DNA of 64,000 nt from Janibacter sp. HTCC2649. GTDB taxonomy: Bacteria > Actinomycetota > Actinomycetes > Actinomycetales > Dermatophilaceae. Each line of letters opens with the position of its first letter. Positions within the stretch are counted from its first letter, which is position 1. This document shows, one piece after another, positions 1 to 8,785 of the stretch. The notes beneath the pieces were generated by a model. It saw only the letters and a program-made list of their open reading frames with translations. It was not told the origin of the DNA and searched no databases. Position numbers and translations under genes: made by a program. The DNA is taken from positions 434,001 through 498,000 of the forward strand of contig NZ_CH672413.1 in NCBI RefSeq assembly GCF_000152705.1, in the 5' to 3' direction.

Positions 1-1692
1 GACGCTGAGCAGGGTGTTGGCGTCCGGCGGCAGGTAGACGCGGACGGTCTGTGCCTTCTTGTTCACGACGTGGTCGAGGAAGCCGGGGTCCTGGTGAGAG
101 AACCCGTTGTGGTCCTGCCGCCAGACGTGCGAGGTCAGGAGGTAGTTCAGTGAGGCGATGGGCCGACGCCACGGCACTTCGGCGGAGACCTTCAACCACT
201 TCGCGTGCTGGTTGAGCATGGAGTCGACGATGGGGATGAAGGCCTCGTAGCAGTTGAAGAGTCCGTGTCGGCCGCTGAGCAGGTAGCCCTCGAGCCAGCC
301 CTGGCAGAGGTGTTCCGACAACACCTCCATCACGCGCCCGTCGACGTCGAGGTGGTCGTCTCCGGCGCGGATCGGGAGGGCCCACGCGCGCCCTGATTGC
401 TCGAAGATGGCCTGCAGCCGATTGGACGCGGTTTCGTCAGGGCCCATGACACGGAAGTTGTGAGGGTTGTCGCGCACCACATCGCGCAGCCACGGGCCGA
501 GCGCCCCTGTCGCAGAGCGCAGTTCGCGAGCCGGCTCGCCGACGGGCACCTGGTAGTCGCGGTGCGCCGGCAGCACGAGGTCACGCAGGACGACTCCGCC
601 GTTTGCGTGGACGGACGCGCTCATCCGCAGTTCGGGGGCAGGCGCCAGCGCACGGATCTCGGCGCGGACGGCTCCCACCTCGTCGAAGAGTTCCTCCGGA
701 CGGTAGGACCGCAGCCAGTCCTCGAGGAGTCGGAGATGCTCTGGGTTCGTCCGGGGGGCGGCGATGGGCACCTGGTGCGAGCGGAACGAACCTTCGACTG
801 TGTGGCCGTCAACCGTGGCCGGTCCGGTCCAGCCCTTCGGGGTGCGAAGAACGATCATCGGCCATTGGAGGGGATGGCCGGCGCCCGTTCCGCGGAGCTC
901 GGCGAGGCGAAGGTATGCCGTGTCGAGGGCATCCGCTAGCGCCTCGTGCACTGCCACGGGGTCATCGCCCTCGACGAAGAGCGGGTCGTGGCCATGGCCG
1001 ATCAGGAGCGACCTGAGCACGCTCTCGGGCTGGCGCGCGAGGACCGTGGGGTTGGCGATCTTGTAGCCGTTGAGGTGGAGGATCGGCAGGACCGCACCGT
1101 CACGGGCCGGGTTGATGAAGGCCGTCGACTGCCAGCTCGCGGACAGGGCTCCGGTCTCGGCCTCGCCGTCACCGATGACGCACGCGACGGTGAGGTCGGG
1201 GTTGTCGAAGGCCACGCCGTAGGCGTGGGCCAAGGAGTAGCCCAGCTCGCCGCCCTCATGGAGCGAGCCCGGGGTGTGCGGAGACGCGTGGCTGGGGATG
1301 CCGCCGGGCGAGGAGAACTGGCGAAACAGCCGGGTGAGTCCCGCCGTGTCACCGGTGATGCTGGGGAAGAGGTCCGAGTAGGTGCCGTCGAGGTAGGCAT
1401 TCGCGACGACGGCCGGCCCTCCGTGCCCCGGCCCGGCGATGAAGACCGTCGGCGCGGCATGACGACGGATGGCGCGGTTGAGGTGGGCCCACAGGAGGTT
1501 CAACCCGGGTGAGGTGCCCCAGTGGCCCAGAAGGCGCGGCTTGATGTGCTCGGCCGCGAGGGGTTCTCGGAGCAGGGGGTTGTCGCGCAGATAGATCTGG
1601 CCGACGGAGAGGTAGTTCGCGGCTCGCCACCAGGAATCGACCCCCTCGAGGTCAGTCAGTGCTGCGGCGGGGGCAGGTGCGAGAGTCGTCAT
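1..1692 (-). CDS. xfp: Phosphoketolase (XFP family), C-terminus cut by the window
   Basis: Thiamine-diphosphate enzyme that splits xylulose-5-P and/or fructose-6-P with phosphate to give acetyl-phosphate and an aldose phosphate, in the cytosol. The 564 codons present are open to the window edge, out of about 800 expected. The N-terminus has the family signatures [30 protein letters not shown]-like ([17 protein letters not shown]) and the ThDP-binding GDGEAETG followed by HLNGYKI. I chose ATG 1692 because a DosR-like box is centred 42 bp upstream with a NANNNT hexamer between them, predicting a leaderless transcript; no Shine-Dalgarno is visible. It is divergent from the devS-like kinase. In a DosR-type regulon it would yield ATP through acetyl-phosphate when respiration is limited (inference). 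Confidence 0.95.
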   Translation of the reverse strand, partial: MTTLAPAPAAALTDLEGVDSWWRAANYLSVGQIYLRDNPLLREPLAAEHIKPRLLGHWGTSPGLNLLWAHLNRAIRRHAAPTVFIAGPGHGGPAVVANAYLDGTYSDLFPSITGDTAGLTRLFRQFSSPGGIPSHASPHTPGSLHEGGELGYSLAHAYGVAFDNPDLTVACVIGDGEAETGALSASWQSTAFINPARDGAVLPILHLNGYKIANPTVLARQPESVLRSLLIGHGHDPLFVEGDDPVAVHEALADALDTAYLRLAELRGTGAGHPLQWPMIVLRTPKGWTGPATVDGHTVEGSFRSHQVPIAAPRTNPEHLRLLEDWLRSYRPEELFDEVGAVRAEIRALAPAPELRMSASVHANGGVVLRDLVLPAHRDYQVPVGEPARELRSATGALGPWLRDVVRDNPHNFRVMGPDETASNRLQAIFEQSGRAWALPIRAGDDHLDVDGRVMEVLSEHLCQGWLEGYLLSGRHGLFNCYEAFIPIVDSMLNQHAKWLKVSAEVPWRRPIASLNYLLTSHVWRQDHNGFSHQDPGFLDHVVNKKAQTVRVYLPPDANTLLSV

Positions 1693-1726
1693 GCCACCAA
1701 CGTTCACCAGACGAGGACCACCGTGG

Positions 1727-1742
1727 AGGGCCTTTGGTCCCT
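1727..1742. promoter_or_regulatory. DosR/DevR-like box 1, xfp/devS intergenic
   Basis: AGGGCCTTTGGTCCCT. The 14-bp core at 1728-1741, read on the minus strand, is GGGACCAAAGGCCC, 12 of 14 matches to the mycobacterial DosR core GGGACTWWAGTCCC. The core edge is 36 bp from the xfp ATG and 61 bp from the devS ATG. On the xfp side the hexamer AACGTT sits at the same offset as in the other boxes. On the devS side I find no matching hexamer. Confidence 0.75.
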
Positions 1743-1802
1743 GTTCGGGGTTTCTGACGTCCTTTGAGTGCGCTCGGAGGGTGAGCGGCATACATTGAGC
1801 GC

Positions 1803-3494
1803 ATGGCCGACAAGCGTTCGCGAGGCCAGATTCCCAAGGACTCGGCAGAGTCGGCCACAGCTTCGCTCTGGTCAGCCTCCTCGCTGCAGCTCGATGATCT
1901 GCTCGAGGAGCTGCGAGCCCGGGCCGGTAGTGCGCGCGAGTCACAGGTGCGCATGGCGTCGTTGCTCGACGCGGTCGTGGCGGTCAGCTCCGACCTCGAC
2001 CTTGCCGACGTCCTCCACCGCATCGTGGTGTCTGCGTGCGAGCTGGTGGACGCGACCTACGGTGCCCTGGGCGTGTTGGGACCCAGTGGTGAGGAGCTCA
2101 TCGAGTTCGTCACGCATGGGCTGAGCGACGAGGAACGTGCCGCCATCGGACCGTTGCCGCGTGGTCACGGACTTCTCGGCCTCATCATCACGAGCCCACA
2201 GCCGCAGCGGGTTTCGGACATCGGTCAACACACCAAGTCCTACGGCTTCCCGGCGAACCACCCGCCGATGACCAGCTTCCTTGGTGCGCCGGTCCGCATC
2301 CGCGACGAGGTGTTCGGCAACCTCTATCTCACCGACAAGAGGCAGGCGAAGGAATTCAGCCAGGACGATGAGGCGATCCTCGTGGCCCTCGCTGCAGCGG
2401 CCGGTGTCGCGATCGAGAACGCCCGGCTGTACGACCGCACCAGGGGACAGCAGCTCTGGTCGGAGGTGGCTGGGCGGGCGACCCAAGGGCTGCTGGCGGG
2501 CGAGGCCCACGACGTGGTTCTGTCCGAGGTCGCTCACCGAGTGGTGGAGCTGACGGAGGCGACGTCCTGTTTCGTTGCGCTCACCCGAGGAACGGACCTC
2601 ATGGTCGTCGCGTCGACACACGCGGGCCCTGAGGTGGGCACGTCCGTGGGGGACCTCGCACTTCGCGCGGCGATGTTGGCGCAGGCCCGCAGCCTCCACG
2701 TCGACACAGCGGGCACCATCGGCACGAGGTCCACCGTTCCGCTGGTCCTCGGCGAGGCGCCGCTGGGCCTGATCGTCGTTGATTGGGAGGCCGAACAGCG
2801 GCTCAGCCACCTGCCCGAACTGAGTGCGTTCGCCGAGCGACTGACCGTGTCGCTCGTGGCCGCCAGCGCTCAGACTGAGAGGGCTCGGGCCGAGCTCTAC
2901 GAGGACCGCGACCGCATCGCGCGCGACATGCATGACCACGTGATCCAGCGGCTCTTTGCGACCGGAATGTCCCTGCAGTCAGCTGCCCGACTGAGCAACG
3001 AGAACGTCCGACCACGCCTGGAGAGGGCGGTGGACGACCTCGACGCAGCCATCAAGGACATCCGCCACACGATCTTCGCCCTGCACCGACCTCCCGGAGC
3101 CAGGGAGCTGGCGAGCGAGATCACCGCAGTGTGCCGCGACGCTTCCGTCACCTTGGGGTTCCCTCCAGAACTGCGGCTGTCGGGGCGGACCAACGACCTG
3201 CCCGAGCAGCTCGAGGCGGACGTGCTCGCGGTCCTGCGCGAAGGGCTGAGCAACGTCGCGAGACACGCGGGAGCCACCACTGTCGAGGTTGCCGTCGAGA
3301 TCAACTCCCGGGTCGCAGTCACCGTCGCGGACGACGGTCACGGGCTCGACCCGAAGCGCGAGCGTTCGTCGGGACTGGACAACCTCGCGAGACGCGCCGA
3401 GAGCCGTGGGGGCACGCTGCTCCTCGAGACACGCGAGCCGTCGGGCACCCTCCTCGTCTGGAGCGTCCCCCTGCGCGTCGATCGGGAGTCCTGA
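1803..3494 (+). CDS. devS: DevS/DosS-like sensor histidine kinase (GAF-GAF-HisKA_3-HATPase)
   Basis: A 563-residue cytosolic two-component kinase. GAF domain 1 spans about 50-205, GAF domain 2 about 225-355, the dimerisation/phosphoacceptor helix about 365-430 with the His of [16 protein letters not shown] at 377, and the ATPase domain about 460-560 (N-box [14 protein letters not shown]1 box VADDGHGLD). GAF1 contains [13 protein letters not shown] then [17 protein letters not shown], very close to mycobacterial DosS around its haem-ligand His149. His153 here is the candidate ligand (alignment from memory), so the protein may sense O2, NO or CO through haem. There are no membrane segments. The partner is almost certainly the devR gene downstream, separated from it by one stress-protein gene. 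Confidence 0.92.
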   Translation: MADKRSRGQIPKDSAESATASLWSASSLQLDDLLEELRARAGSARESQVRMASLLDAVVAVSSDLDLADVLHRIVVSACELVDATYGALGVLGPSGEELIEFVTHGLSDEERAAIGPLPRGHGLLGLIITSPQPQRVSDIGQHTKSYGFPANHPPMTSFLGAPVRIRDEVFGNLYLTDKRQAKEFSQDDEAILVALAAAAGVAIENARLYDRTRGQQLWSEVAGRATQGLLAGEAHDVVLSEVAHRVVELTEATSCFVALTRGTDLMVVASTHAGPEVGTSVGDLALRAAMLAQARSLHVDTAGTIGTRSTVPLVLGEAPLGLIVVDWEAEQRLSHLPELSAFAERLTVSLVAASAQTERARAELYEDRDRIARDMHDHVIQRLFATGMSLQSAARLSNENVRPRLERAVDDLDAAIKDIRHTIFALHRPPGARELASEITAVCRDASVTLGFPPELRLSGRTNDLPEQLEADVLAVLREGLSNVARHAGATTVEVAVEINSRVAVTVADDGHGLDPKRERSSGLDNLARRAESRGGTLLLETREPSGTLLVWSVPLRVDRES

Positions 3495-3507
3495 GGACCA
3501 AAGGCCC
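3494..3507 (+). promoter_or_regulatory. DosR/DevR-like box 2, upstream of the first usp
   Basis: AGGACCAAAGGCCC, starting on the last base of the devS stop codon. It differs from the consensus only at the first base. Its edge is 36 bp before the usp ATG at 3543. The hexamer CATGGT (3531-3536) lies at the common offset, so the promoter should start transcription at or next to the ATG. Confidence 0.7.
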
Positions 3508-3542
3508 TGTCTGGCCTGCGCCGCGGGCGGCATGGTCGTGTC

Positions 3543-4490
3543 ATGACCGACGTTCGCGCCCTGCGTGGCCCCTGGGCGAATCCGCTGTCCACCAGGTGTG
3601 GTGAGGCGGTGGTCGTCGGCTACGACGAGTCGCGCGAGGGCGCGAACGCCCTGGGGTGGGCGGCATCGCACGCGGAGGCCTTCGGCCTTCCTCTCAAGGT
3701 CGTGTATGCCGCGAGCGTGCCCGAGTTGGCGAGCACACCTGAGGATGCGGTGTTGGCCGAGAACACCGATCGCCTGGGCCGGGCCACTCTCGTGGCGCGC
3801 AGGGGCGCCACCCGGGCTCGGGAGGTGCACCCATCGCTCAAGACGCACGGTCAGGGCGCCATCGGCAACCCTGCGGCCGAGCTCGTCATGCAGTCGGCTA
3901 GCGCTTCGGTCGTTGTCGTCGGCCGGCGGACAACTCGGCCGACCAGCAGTTTGGGGTCGATTTCCTTCGCGGTGGGAGCCCATGCGCGCTGCCCTGTCGT
4001 GGTGGTTCCTTTCCCGACCTACCCTCGGCTCGGGCCGGGCTGCCCCGTCGTGGTGGGCGTCGACGGTTCTGGTTCATCGAAGGAGGCACTCCTGTTCGCC
4101 GCAGCCACAGCCGACCGTGCCAGGGCCGACCTCGTTGTCCTCTCTGCCTGGGCCCGGCCGAGGCCCGAGCCCTGGATGCCTGCGCTGACCGACGCCGACG
4201 GTCGTCCCGACGAAGCCGTCGCTGCGATCGAGCTGGAAGCGGCCGGGCGTCTTGTGGGAGCCGCAGTTTCGCTGGTCCACGAGAAGTACCCCGACGTGGT
4301 CACCACTCAGCGGGTCCGACAGGGACTGGCTGTCGAAGCCCTCATCGCGCAGTCGGCCCGGTCCGGACTCCTCGTGGTGGGCTCGCGTGGTCGAGGTGGT
4401 TTCGCCGGGCTGATGCTCGGGTCGGTGAGTCGGGCCGTGCTTCGCCAGGCTGAGATTCCTGTGGCTGTGGTCCGCAGCGGAAACCTGTGA
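3543..4490 (+). CDS. Universal stress protein, two tandem UspA domains
   Basis: A 315-residue cytosolic protein. The first Usp domain (about 20-160) begins VVVGYDESREGANALGWA, but its nucleotide loop is degenerate (VVGRRTTRPTSSLG). The second domain (about 170-315) begins PVVVGVDGSGSSKEAL and keeps the ATP-binding loop GSRGRGGFAGLMLGS, so ATP binding probably depends on the C-terminal half. Length and architecture match mycobacterial DosR-regulon Usp proteins of about 300 residues. The ATG at 3543 lacks a Shine-Dalgarno and sits exactly where the box 2 promoter should initiate, suggesting leaderless translation. It lies between devS and devR. Confidence 0.92.
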   Translation: MTDVRALRGPWANPLSTRCGEAVVVGYDESREGANALGWAASHAEAFGLPLKVVYAASVPELASTPEDAVLAENTDRLGRATLVARRGATRAREVHPSLKTHGQGAIGNPAAELVMQSASASVVVVGRRTTRPTSSLGSISFAVGAHARCPVVVVPFPTYPRLGPGCPVVVGVDGSGSSKEALLFAAATADRARADLVVLSAWARPRPEPWMPALTDADGRPDEAVAAIELEAAGRLVGAAVSLVHEKYPDVVTTQRVRQGLAVEALIAQSARSGLLVVGSRGRGGFAGLMLGSVSRAVLRQAEIPVAVVRSGNL

Positions 4491-4530
4491 CGACCCGACG
4501 CCTTAGTCTCTGATGAGGAGTGTGATCAGC

Positions 4531-5178
4531 ATGGTCCGTGTCTATCTGCTCGATGACCACGAAGTGGTCCGTCGGGGGCTTCGTGAACTCCTTGAGGTCG
4601 AGGACGACGTCGTCGTCGTCGGGGAGTCCGCGAGCGCGCTCGAGGCAACTCGCCGGATCCCGGCTCTGCGACCCGATGTCATGGTGCTGGACGCCCGTCT
4701 CCCCGACGGGTCCGGCATCGATGTGTGCCGGGACGTCCGGTCCGTCGACCCGACCATTGTGGGTCTGATCCTCACGTCGTATGACGACGACGACGCCCTG
4801 CGTGCAGCCGTGTTGGCAGGAGCAGCTGGCTACCTCCTCAAGGATGTGCGTGGAGCGGATCTCGTCACGTCGATCCGTCGGGTGGCATCTGGAGAGAACC
4901 TGCTTGACGCAGGAGTCGTGGCGCGGCTTCGGACGGGTTGGGGTCGGGACGCCGAGGACCCGCGCCTGGCGCCACTGTCGCCCCAGGAGCGTCGCATCCT
5001 CGAACACATAGCCCAGGGCCTCACCAACCGCCAGATTGGTCAGGCGATGTCCCTGGCCGAGAAGACCGTGAAGAACTACGTGACGTCCGTGCTCGCCAAG
5101 ATGGGCCTGGAGAGCCGGACGCAGGCAGCGGTCTATGTCGCGAGCCAAGGACAGCAAGCCCCTCGGTCGGCACCCTGA
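4531..5178 (+). CDS. devR: DevR/DosR-like response regulator (NarL family)
   Basis: 215 residues: receiver domain (about 3-118) with the acidic pair DD at 8-9, phosphoacceptor Asp54 in MVLDARLPDGSG and Lys in GYLLKDVRG, then a LuxR/GerE helix-turn-helix (about 150-210). The recognition helix LAEKTVKNYV is identical, as I remember it, to M. tuberculosis DosR, which fits the DosR-like boxes nearby. I start at 4531 (MVRVYLLDDHEVVRRG) because GAGGAG lies about 10 bp upstream and this matches the DosR N-terminus; an in-frame ATG at 4513 would add six residues. It is expected to activate the surrounding genes when phosphorylated by the devS product. Confidence 0.93.
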   Translation: MVRVYLLDDHEVVRRGLRELLEVEDDVVVVGESASALEATRRIPALRPDVMVLDARLPDGSGIDVCRDVRSVDPTIVGLILTSYDDDDALRAAVLAGAAGYLLKDVRGADLVTSIRRVASGENLLDAGVVARLRTGWGRDAEDPRLAPLSPQERRILEHIAQGLTNRQIGQAMSLAEKTVKNYVTSVLAKMGLESRTQAAVYVASQGQQAPRSAP

Positions 5179-5182
5179 GCCC

Positions 5183-5776
5183 TCAGTGTCGTTCGGTGAG
5201 CTTCACACTGCGGACACCAGTCACGGTTGCTGCCGTGGCTACCGCTGCTTCGCCCAGGCGACCTGCGAGTGGACTCACGCTGACGTGACCGTGGTGCACG
5301 GAGGCACGCCATTCCGGATGCCCCGCCTCGGCAAAGGCATCGCGCACGGCGGCCTCGATGGTCGTGTCGGGCCGGGCCAGGGCACGCACGAAATCGCTCC
5401 TGCTCACCATGCCGACGAGCGCCCCGTGGTCGTCGACGACCGGCATGCTCTTCCACCCTCGGCGGGACAGGGTGAGGGCAACGTGGGAAGAGTCCTGATG
5501 TGCTGTCGCGCACTCGGGCTCGGCTGACATCACGTCGCGGACGCGCTGATCGACGGTCGGCATCGGCCGAGTGGGACGCAGGTGCGCTCGCGGGTCCTCG
5601 GGCAGGCGCAGTCGCAGGATGTCTCCTTCGGTGATGATGCCCACGACCTGGTGATCCTCGTCGACCACGGGCAGGGCGCTGACTCGCTCGCGCGCGAGCA
5701 CGTCGATGGCGGCCTCCAGGGGAGCGTCGGGGTGGATGCTCTCCACGGCCGTGGTCATGAGCTCGGCAATGAGCAT
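5183..5776 (-). CDS. CBS-domain pair protein with C-terminal BON-like region
   Basis: 197 residues. Two CBS motifs (about 1-60, beginning LIAELMTTAVESIHPDAPLEAA with VSALPVVDEDHQVVGIITEGD; and about 78-135 with KSMPVVDDHGALVGMVSRSD) form a Bateman module that usually binds adenine nucleotides. The last 60 residues (HHGHVSVSPL, VTGVRSVKL) resemble a BON domain. Such proteins are common members of DosR-type regulons. Box 3 lies 64 bp upstream with CAGGCT at the common promoter offset. The gene converges on devR with only four bases between stop codons. Confidence 0.88.
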   Translation of the reverse strand: MLIAELMTTAVESIHPDAPLEAAIDVLARERVSALPVVDEDHQVVGIITEGDILRLRLPEDPRAHLRPTRPMPTVDQRVRDVMSAEPECATAHQDSSHVALTLSRRGWKSMPVVDDHGALVGMVSRSDFVRALARPDTTIEAAVRDAFAEAGHPEWRASVHHGHVSVSPLAGRLGEAAVATAATVTGVRSVKLTERH

Positions 5777-5839
5777 GTCGTTCGCCCTTTCGCGGCGTGG
5801 GTGTGGTTCCAGCCTGCGAGGTGACGACGTGGGCCGACA

Positions 5840-5853
5840 GGGTCCTTGGTCCC
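5840..5853 (-). promoter_or_regulatory. DosR/DevR-like box 3, upstream of the CBS gene
   Basis: GGGTCCTTGGTCCC on the plus strand, GGGACCAAGGACCC toward the CBS gene. It is almost a perfect palindrome (GGGWCCWWGGWCCC). The hexamer CAGGCT (5816-5811 on the minus strand) is at the common offset, giving a predicted 5' UTR of about 28 nt. Confidence 0.72.
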
Positions 5854-5878
5854 TTGCTCGACCGTCTTGGCCCTGCCG

Positions 5879-7126
5879 TCAGCGCAGCCCGAGCTCGGCC
5901 GCGTCCTCCCAGAGGTCGGCCCGGACACTGGGGTGGGCCGCCTGCTCGATGAGGTGCCGGGCCTGTGCCTTGGCGTCCCAGCCCATGATCTCGGCCGTGC
6001 CATTCTCGGTGACCACGGCCGTGTGCTGGAACGACGTCACCGGACCTTCGAGCAGGCCCACGATCGTCGACACGTCAGCCCGGGGATGCCACGCGCGCAG
6101 GGCCATGAGCGCCTGCCCTCCTGGTGAGTCCATCGCGCCCACGACGAAGTCGCACTGACCCCCGAAGCCGGAATGGACCCGAGATCCGACGTGGCTGCCG
6201 TTGGCCTGGTCGAAGAGGTCGACGGACAGGGCTGTGTTGATGCTCGTCATGGCCGGTTGGGCCGCGATGCGACCCGGATCGTTGACGATCTCCGTGCGCC
6301 GCATGCGCACTCGCGAGTTGGTGTGGAGCCAGGACATGAGACGTGGCCCGCCAGCAGCGAAGGAGGCGACCACCTGGCGATCGCGGTCGAGGGCACCCGC
6401 GTCGTCCAGGTCGAGGATCCCATCCGCCACCATCTCGCTCCACACCCCGAGACGTCGGAGTTCGGTGAGTCGAGGGACGACCGCGTCGGGGATGGCACCG
6501 ATACCCAGCTGCAGGGTGGCGCCCGAGTCCACGCGGGCGGCAACCCGTTCACCGATGAGCCTGATGGCCTCCGAGGGTGGCGCCGGCGGCGTCGAAGGAT
6601 GTGACGGAGCAGGCGAAGGGGAGGTACTCAGGACCACGTCGAGCTCGTCACCCTCGAGCTCTCCGTCGCCGTAGGTGAAGGGCACATCGGCGCGGGACTC
6701 GGCCATCACCAGACCGCCGGCCGCGCGGCATACCGAAAGAGCTGCGGGAAGGATGTTCACCTCGCAGCCGAGCGACCATCGCCCCCCGAGCCGTTCTGAG
6801 ACCGACACGAGAACGACGTCGGGGACAAACCTGCTGGCGAGGAGGGTCGGTACGTGCGAGAGGCGGGCGGGGAGGTACGACACGGCGCCGTGGCGCATGC
6901 CCGGCCCGACGAACGGCGTCACGTGCGTGACACCCGACCGAGTGGGTATGCCGCGGGGTGCGTTGAGCATGAACAGCTCGTAGTGCGGGGCGGCCTCGTC
7001 CAGCAGGTGGAGCAGTTCCCACGGCACGGCCGCATTGCCACCCGCGACCACCCGAAGTGGGCGATCGCAACCACGGGCTGCCCGCCGGATGGCGGCGGTG
7101 ACCGTCGCCCTGGTCGACGTGATCAT
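5879..7126 (-). CDS. Acetyl-CoA hydrolase / 4-hydroxybutyrate CoA-transferase family protein
   Basis: 415 residues. Family features include VVAGGNAAVP near the start, FVGPGMR, LGCEVNILPAA, LQLGIGAIPDAV and the C-terminal SGFGGQCDFVVGA, ending with TAVVTENGTAEIMG. The usual acetyl-CoA hydrolase/CoA-transferase fold moves CoA between short acids or hydrolyses acyl-CoA; the substrate cannot be read from the sequence. The frame is open to 7270, but the upstream part is Arg-rich, non-conserved and runs over the DosR box, so ATG 7126 is preferred. That ATG overlaps the stop of a nine-codon leader ORF (ATGA), suggesting translational coupling or a one-base frameshift. Confidence 0.85.
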   Translation of the reverse strand: MITSTRATVTAAIRRAARGCDRPLRVVAGGNAAVPWELLHLLDEAAPHYELFMLNAPRGIPTRSGVTHVTPFVGPGMRHGAVSYLPARLSHVPTLLASRFVPDVVLVSVSERLGGRWSLGCEVNILPAALSVCRAAGGLVMAESRADVPFTYGDGELEGDELDVVLSTSPSPAPSHPSTPPAPPSEAIRLIGERVAARVDSGATLQLGIGAIPDAVVPRLTELRRLGVWSEMVADGILDLDDAGALDRDRQVVASFAAGGPRLMSWLHTNSRVRMRRTEIVNDPGRIAAQPAMTSINTALSVDLFDQANGSHVGSRVHSGFGGQCDFVVGAMDSPGGQALMALRAWHPRADVSTIVGLLEGPVTSFQHTAVVTENGTAEIMGWDAKAQARHLIEQAAHPSVRADLWEDAAELGLR

Positions 7127-7152
7127 GCGGCGGGGAGAGAGGTGGTGGGCAT
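7123..7152 (-). CDS. Nine-codon leader ORF ahead of the CoA-transferase gene
   Basis: Reads MPTTSLPAA then TGA. It has the only strong Shine-Dalgarno in this region (GGAGGAG, 3 bp before the ATG). Its stop overlaps the ATG of the next gene as ATGA. Either it is a coupling leader, or the true N-terminus of the CoA-transferase is this segment and a base is missing or extra here. I cannot tell which from sequence alone. Confidence 0.45.
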   Translation of the reverse strand: MPTTSLPAA

Positions 7153-7262
7153 GTGCTCCTCCGAGGTGAGCGTGGGGTGCGCGCCATGCGCGTGGGCGTC
7201 CAGTACGCCGCCGGGCGTCGCGTCGTGGGTTCCACCGTGCGCGACAGCGCGCGCGACTCCTA

Positions 7263-7276
7263 GGGACCAATGGCCC
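7263..7276. promoter_or_regulatory. DosR/DevR-like box 4, shared by divergent CoA-transferase and usp genes
   Basis: GGGACCAATGGCCC. NANNNT hexamers occur at the common offset on both sides: CAAGGT (7300-7305) toward usp, and CACGGT (7239-7234, minus strand) toward the CoA-transferase. One box may therefore drive both genes. It is 64 bp from the usp ATG. Confidence 0.75.
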
Positions 7277-7340
7277 TGTGGGGCGAACAACTCGGTGGTC
7301 AAGGTGGAGAGGTCAGATACTCGACCGCTGGGAGAAAACC

Positions 7341-8225
7341 ATGAGCACCAACGAACACGCACGACCCGTCGTCGTCGGCTACGACAGCAGTAGTGATGGC
7401 GATGTTGCCTTTGAGTGGGCCCAGCAGGAGGCCGAGCGTCGCGACGCTCCGATCTCCCTCCTCGTGGCCCGCGGGGTGATGTATGCCGCTGCGCCGGGCC
7501 TGGGCGCAACTCCACCGTGGCCGGAGGGAGTCACCGGCGAACTCGTCCAGGAAGCACGGGACTACGCAGCCAAGCGCGCGTCCGCAGTGCGCGTGAGCGT
7601 GGACTCCTCCCTGGGGTCACCTGCCGCTGTGTTGGTCGATGCATCTGCCAATGCTGACCTGGTCGTCGTCGGTCGCCACCCGCACACGGCTGTCGGAGAG
7701 GCCTTCTGGGGGTCGACCTCCACGCAGGTTGTCGCCCATGCCTCGTGCCCGGTTGTCGTCGTCGACCGACCGGTCTCTGGTTCCTCGACGGCTCCGATCG
7801 TCGTGGCCGTCGACGGATCGGACGCGGGACGTGCGGCTCTTGGATTCGCCTTTCAACGGGCCTCAGCCGTTGGTGCACCCCTCGTGTGTGTTCACGCCTG
7901 GTGGATCGACGTCCCCGGCCACCTCATGGTGGCCTACATGAACGACGACATGGTCGCCAAGATCGAGAGCGGCGCGCGTGCCGTGCTGGACGACTCCCTG
8001 GCTCCGTGGATCGAAAAGTTCCCCGACGTCACGGTCCGCAAGGTGCTTCACCGTCAGTACCCGGCGCCAGCCGTGCTCGCCGAAGCCGGCGACGCACAGC
8101 TGATCGTGGTCGGAAGCCGTGGACACGGAGGTTTCGCTGGCCTGCTCCTCGGCTCCGTGAGCCAGGAACTGCTCCACGAACAGGACCGTCCGTGCCCTCT
8201 GGCCGTCGTCCACGCCGAGGACTGA
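7341..8225 (+). CDS. Universal stress protein, two tandem UspA domains
   Basis: 294 residues. Domain 1 (about 8-145) begins VVVGYDSSSDGDVAFEWA with the loop VVGRHPHTAVGEAFWGS. Domain 2 (about 150-294) begins IVVAVDGSDAGRAALGFA and carries the ATP loop GSRGHGGFAGLLLGS. ATG 7341 has GGGAG 8 bp upstream; the frame extends to 7278, but that would start inside the promoter. It is paralogous to the usp at 3543. It is followed after 10 bp by an FMN split-barrel gene, probably the same transcript. Confidence 0.92.
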   Translation: MSTNEHARPVVVGYDSSSDGDVAFEWAQQEAERRDAPISLLVARGVMYAAAPGLGATPPWPEGVTGELVQEARDYAAKRASAVRVSVDSSLGSPAAVLVDASANADLVVVGRHPHTAVGEAFWGSTSTQVVAHASCPVVVVDRPVSGSSTAPIVVAVDGSDAGRAALGFAFQRASAVGAPLVCVHAWWIDVPGHLMVAYMNDDMVAKIESGARAVLDDSLAPWIEKFPDVTVRKVLHRQYPAPAVLAEAGDAQLIVVGSRGHGGFAGLLLGSVSQELLHEQDRPCPLAVVHAED

Positions 8226-8235
8226 GGCGACCGAC

Positions 8236-8676
8236 ATGCGCGTCGACGGCCCGACGGACCACAGCAACCTGCGGGTGATGTCCACCGATGAGTGCCTGAC
8301 CAGGCTCGCGTCGTCGGCCATCGGGCGGGTTGGATTCGTCTGCGACGGTGAGGTTCTCGTCCTCCCGGTCCACCACGTCATCCGCGGCACCGAGGTCTAC
8401 TTCCGGACCGCCGGAGGATCCAAGATCGAGGCCGCGTCAGACCACTCGCCCATGGGTTTTGAAGTGGACGGCCATGACGACTCGACCCACGCGGACTCGG
8501 CACCGGCAGGGTGGAGCGTCACCGTCACCGGTGCCGCCTCCGTCGTGGATGACGACGAGCTCGTGTCAGAACTGGAGCACCTGCACGGGAGCGACTGGTT
8601 GGTCGGCGACCCTGACGCGCAGGTATGGATCGGGCTGCGCTCGCACACGATCGCGGGACGCGAACTCCTCGTCTGA
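8236..8676 (+). CDS. Pyridoxamine 5'-phosphate oxidase-like FMN-binding split-barrel protein
   Basis: 146 residues. The pattern STDECLTRLASSAIGRVGFVCDGE, VLPVHHVIRGTEVYFRTAGGSK and MGFEVDGHDDSTHADSAPAGWSVTVTG is that of short split-barrel proteins related to the nitroreductase/PNPOx superfamily that sit in DosR regulons (for example the Rv2004/Rv3131 neighbourhoods, inference). It probably binds FMN or F420. GAGG precedes ATG 8236. It follows usp by 10 bp and ends at a hairpin. Confidence 0.8.
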   Translation: MRVDGPTDHSNLRVMSTDECLTRLASSAIGRVGFVCDGEVLVLPVHHVIRGTEVYFRTAGGSKIEAASDHSPMGFEVDGHDDSTHADSAPAGWSVTVTGAASVVDDDELVSELEHLHGSDWLVGDPDAQVWIGLRSHTIAGRELLV

Positions 8677-8690
8677 CCCGTCTGACCCCC

Positions 8691-8724
8691 TGGGGCTGCC
8701 CGACGGTTGCGTCGAGCAGCCCCA
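8691..8724. terminator. Hairpin between convergent split-barrel genes
   Basis: TGGGGCTGC at 8691-8699 pairs with GCAGCCCCA at 8716-8724, and an inner CGAC/GTCG extends the stem. There is no T-tract. It sits between the two convergent split-barrel genes, so it may act in both directions. Confidence 0.6.
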
Positions 8725-8785
8725 TCGGGCTGCCCTGGCCACCGCCGGTTGGTGCTCCCAGACGCGCCACACCATTGAGGCGAAG

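Noticed and set aside
1743-1802. A box-1 promoter toward devS with the common hexamer
   Set aside because: At the common offset the sequence is TGAGTG, which lacks the A2/T6 pattern, so I do not claim that box 1 activates devS in the same way.
7127-7270. N-terminal extension of the CoA-transferase frame to 7270
   Set aside because: It is Arg-rich, unlike the family, and would translate through the DosR-like box and predicted promoter.
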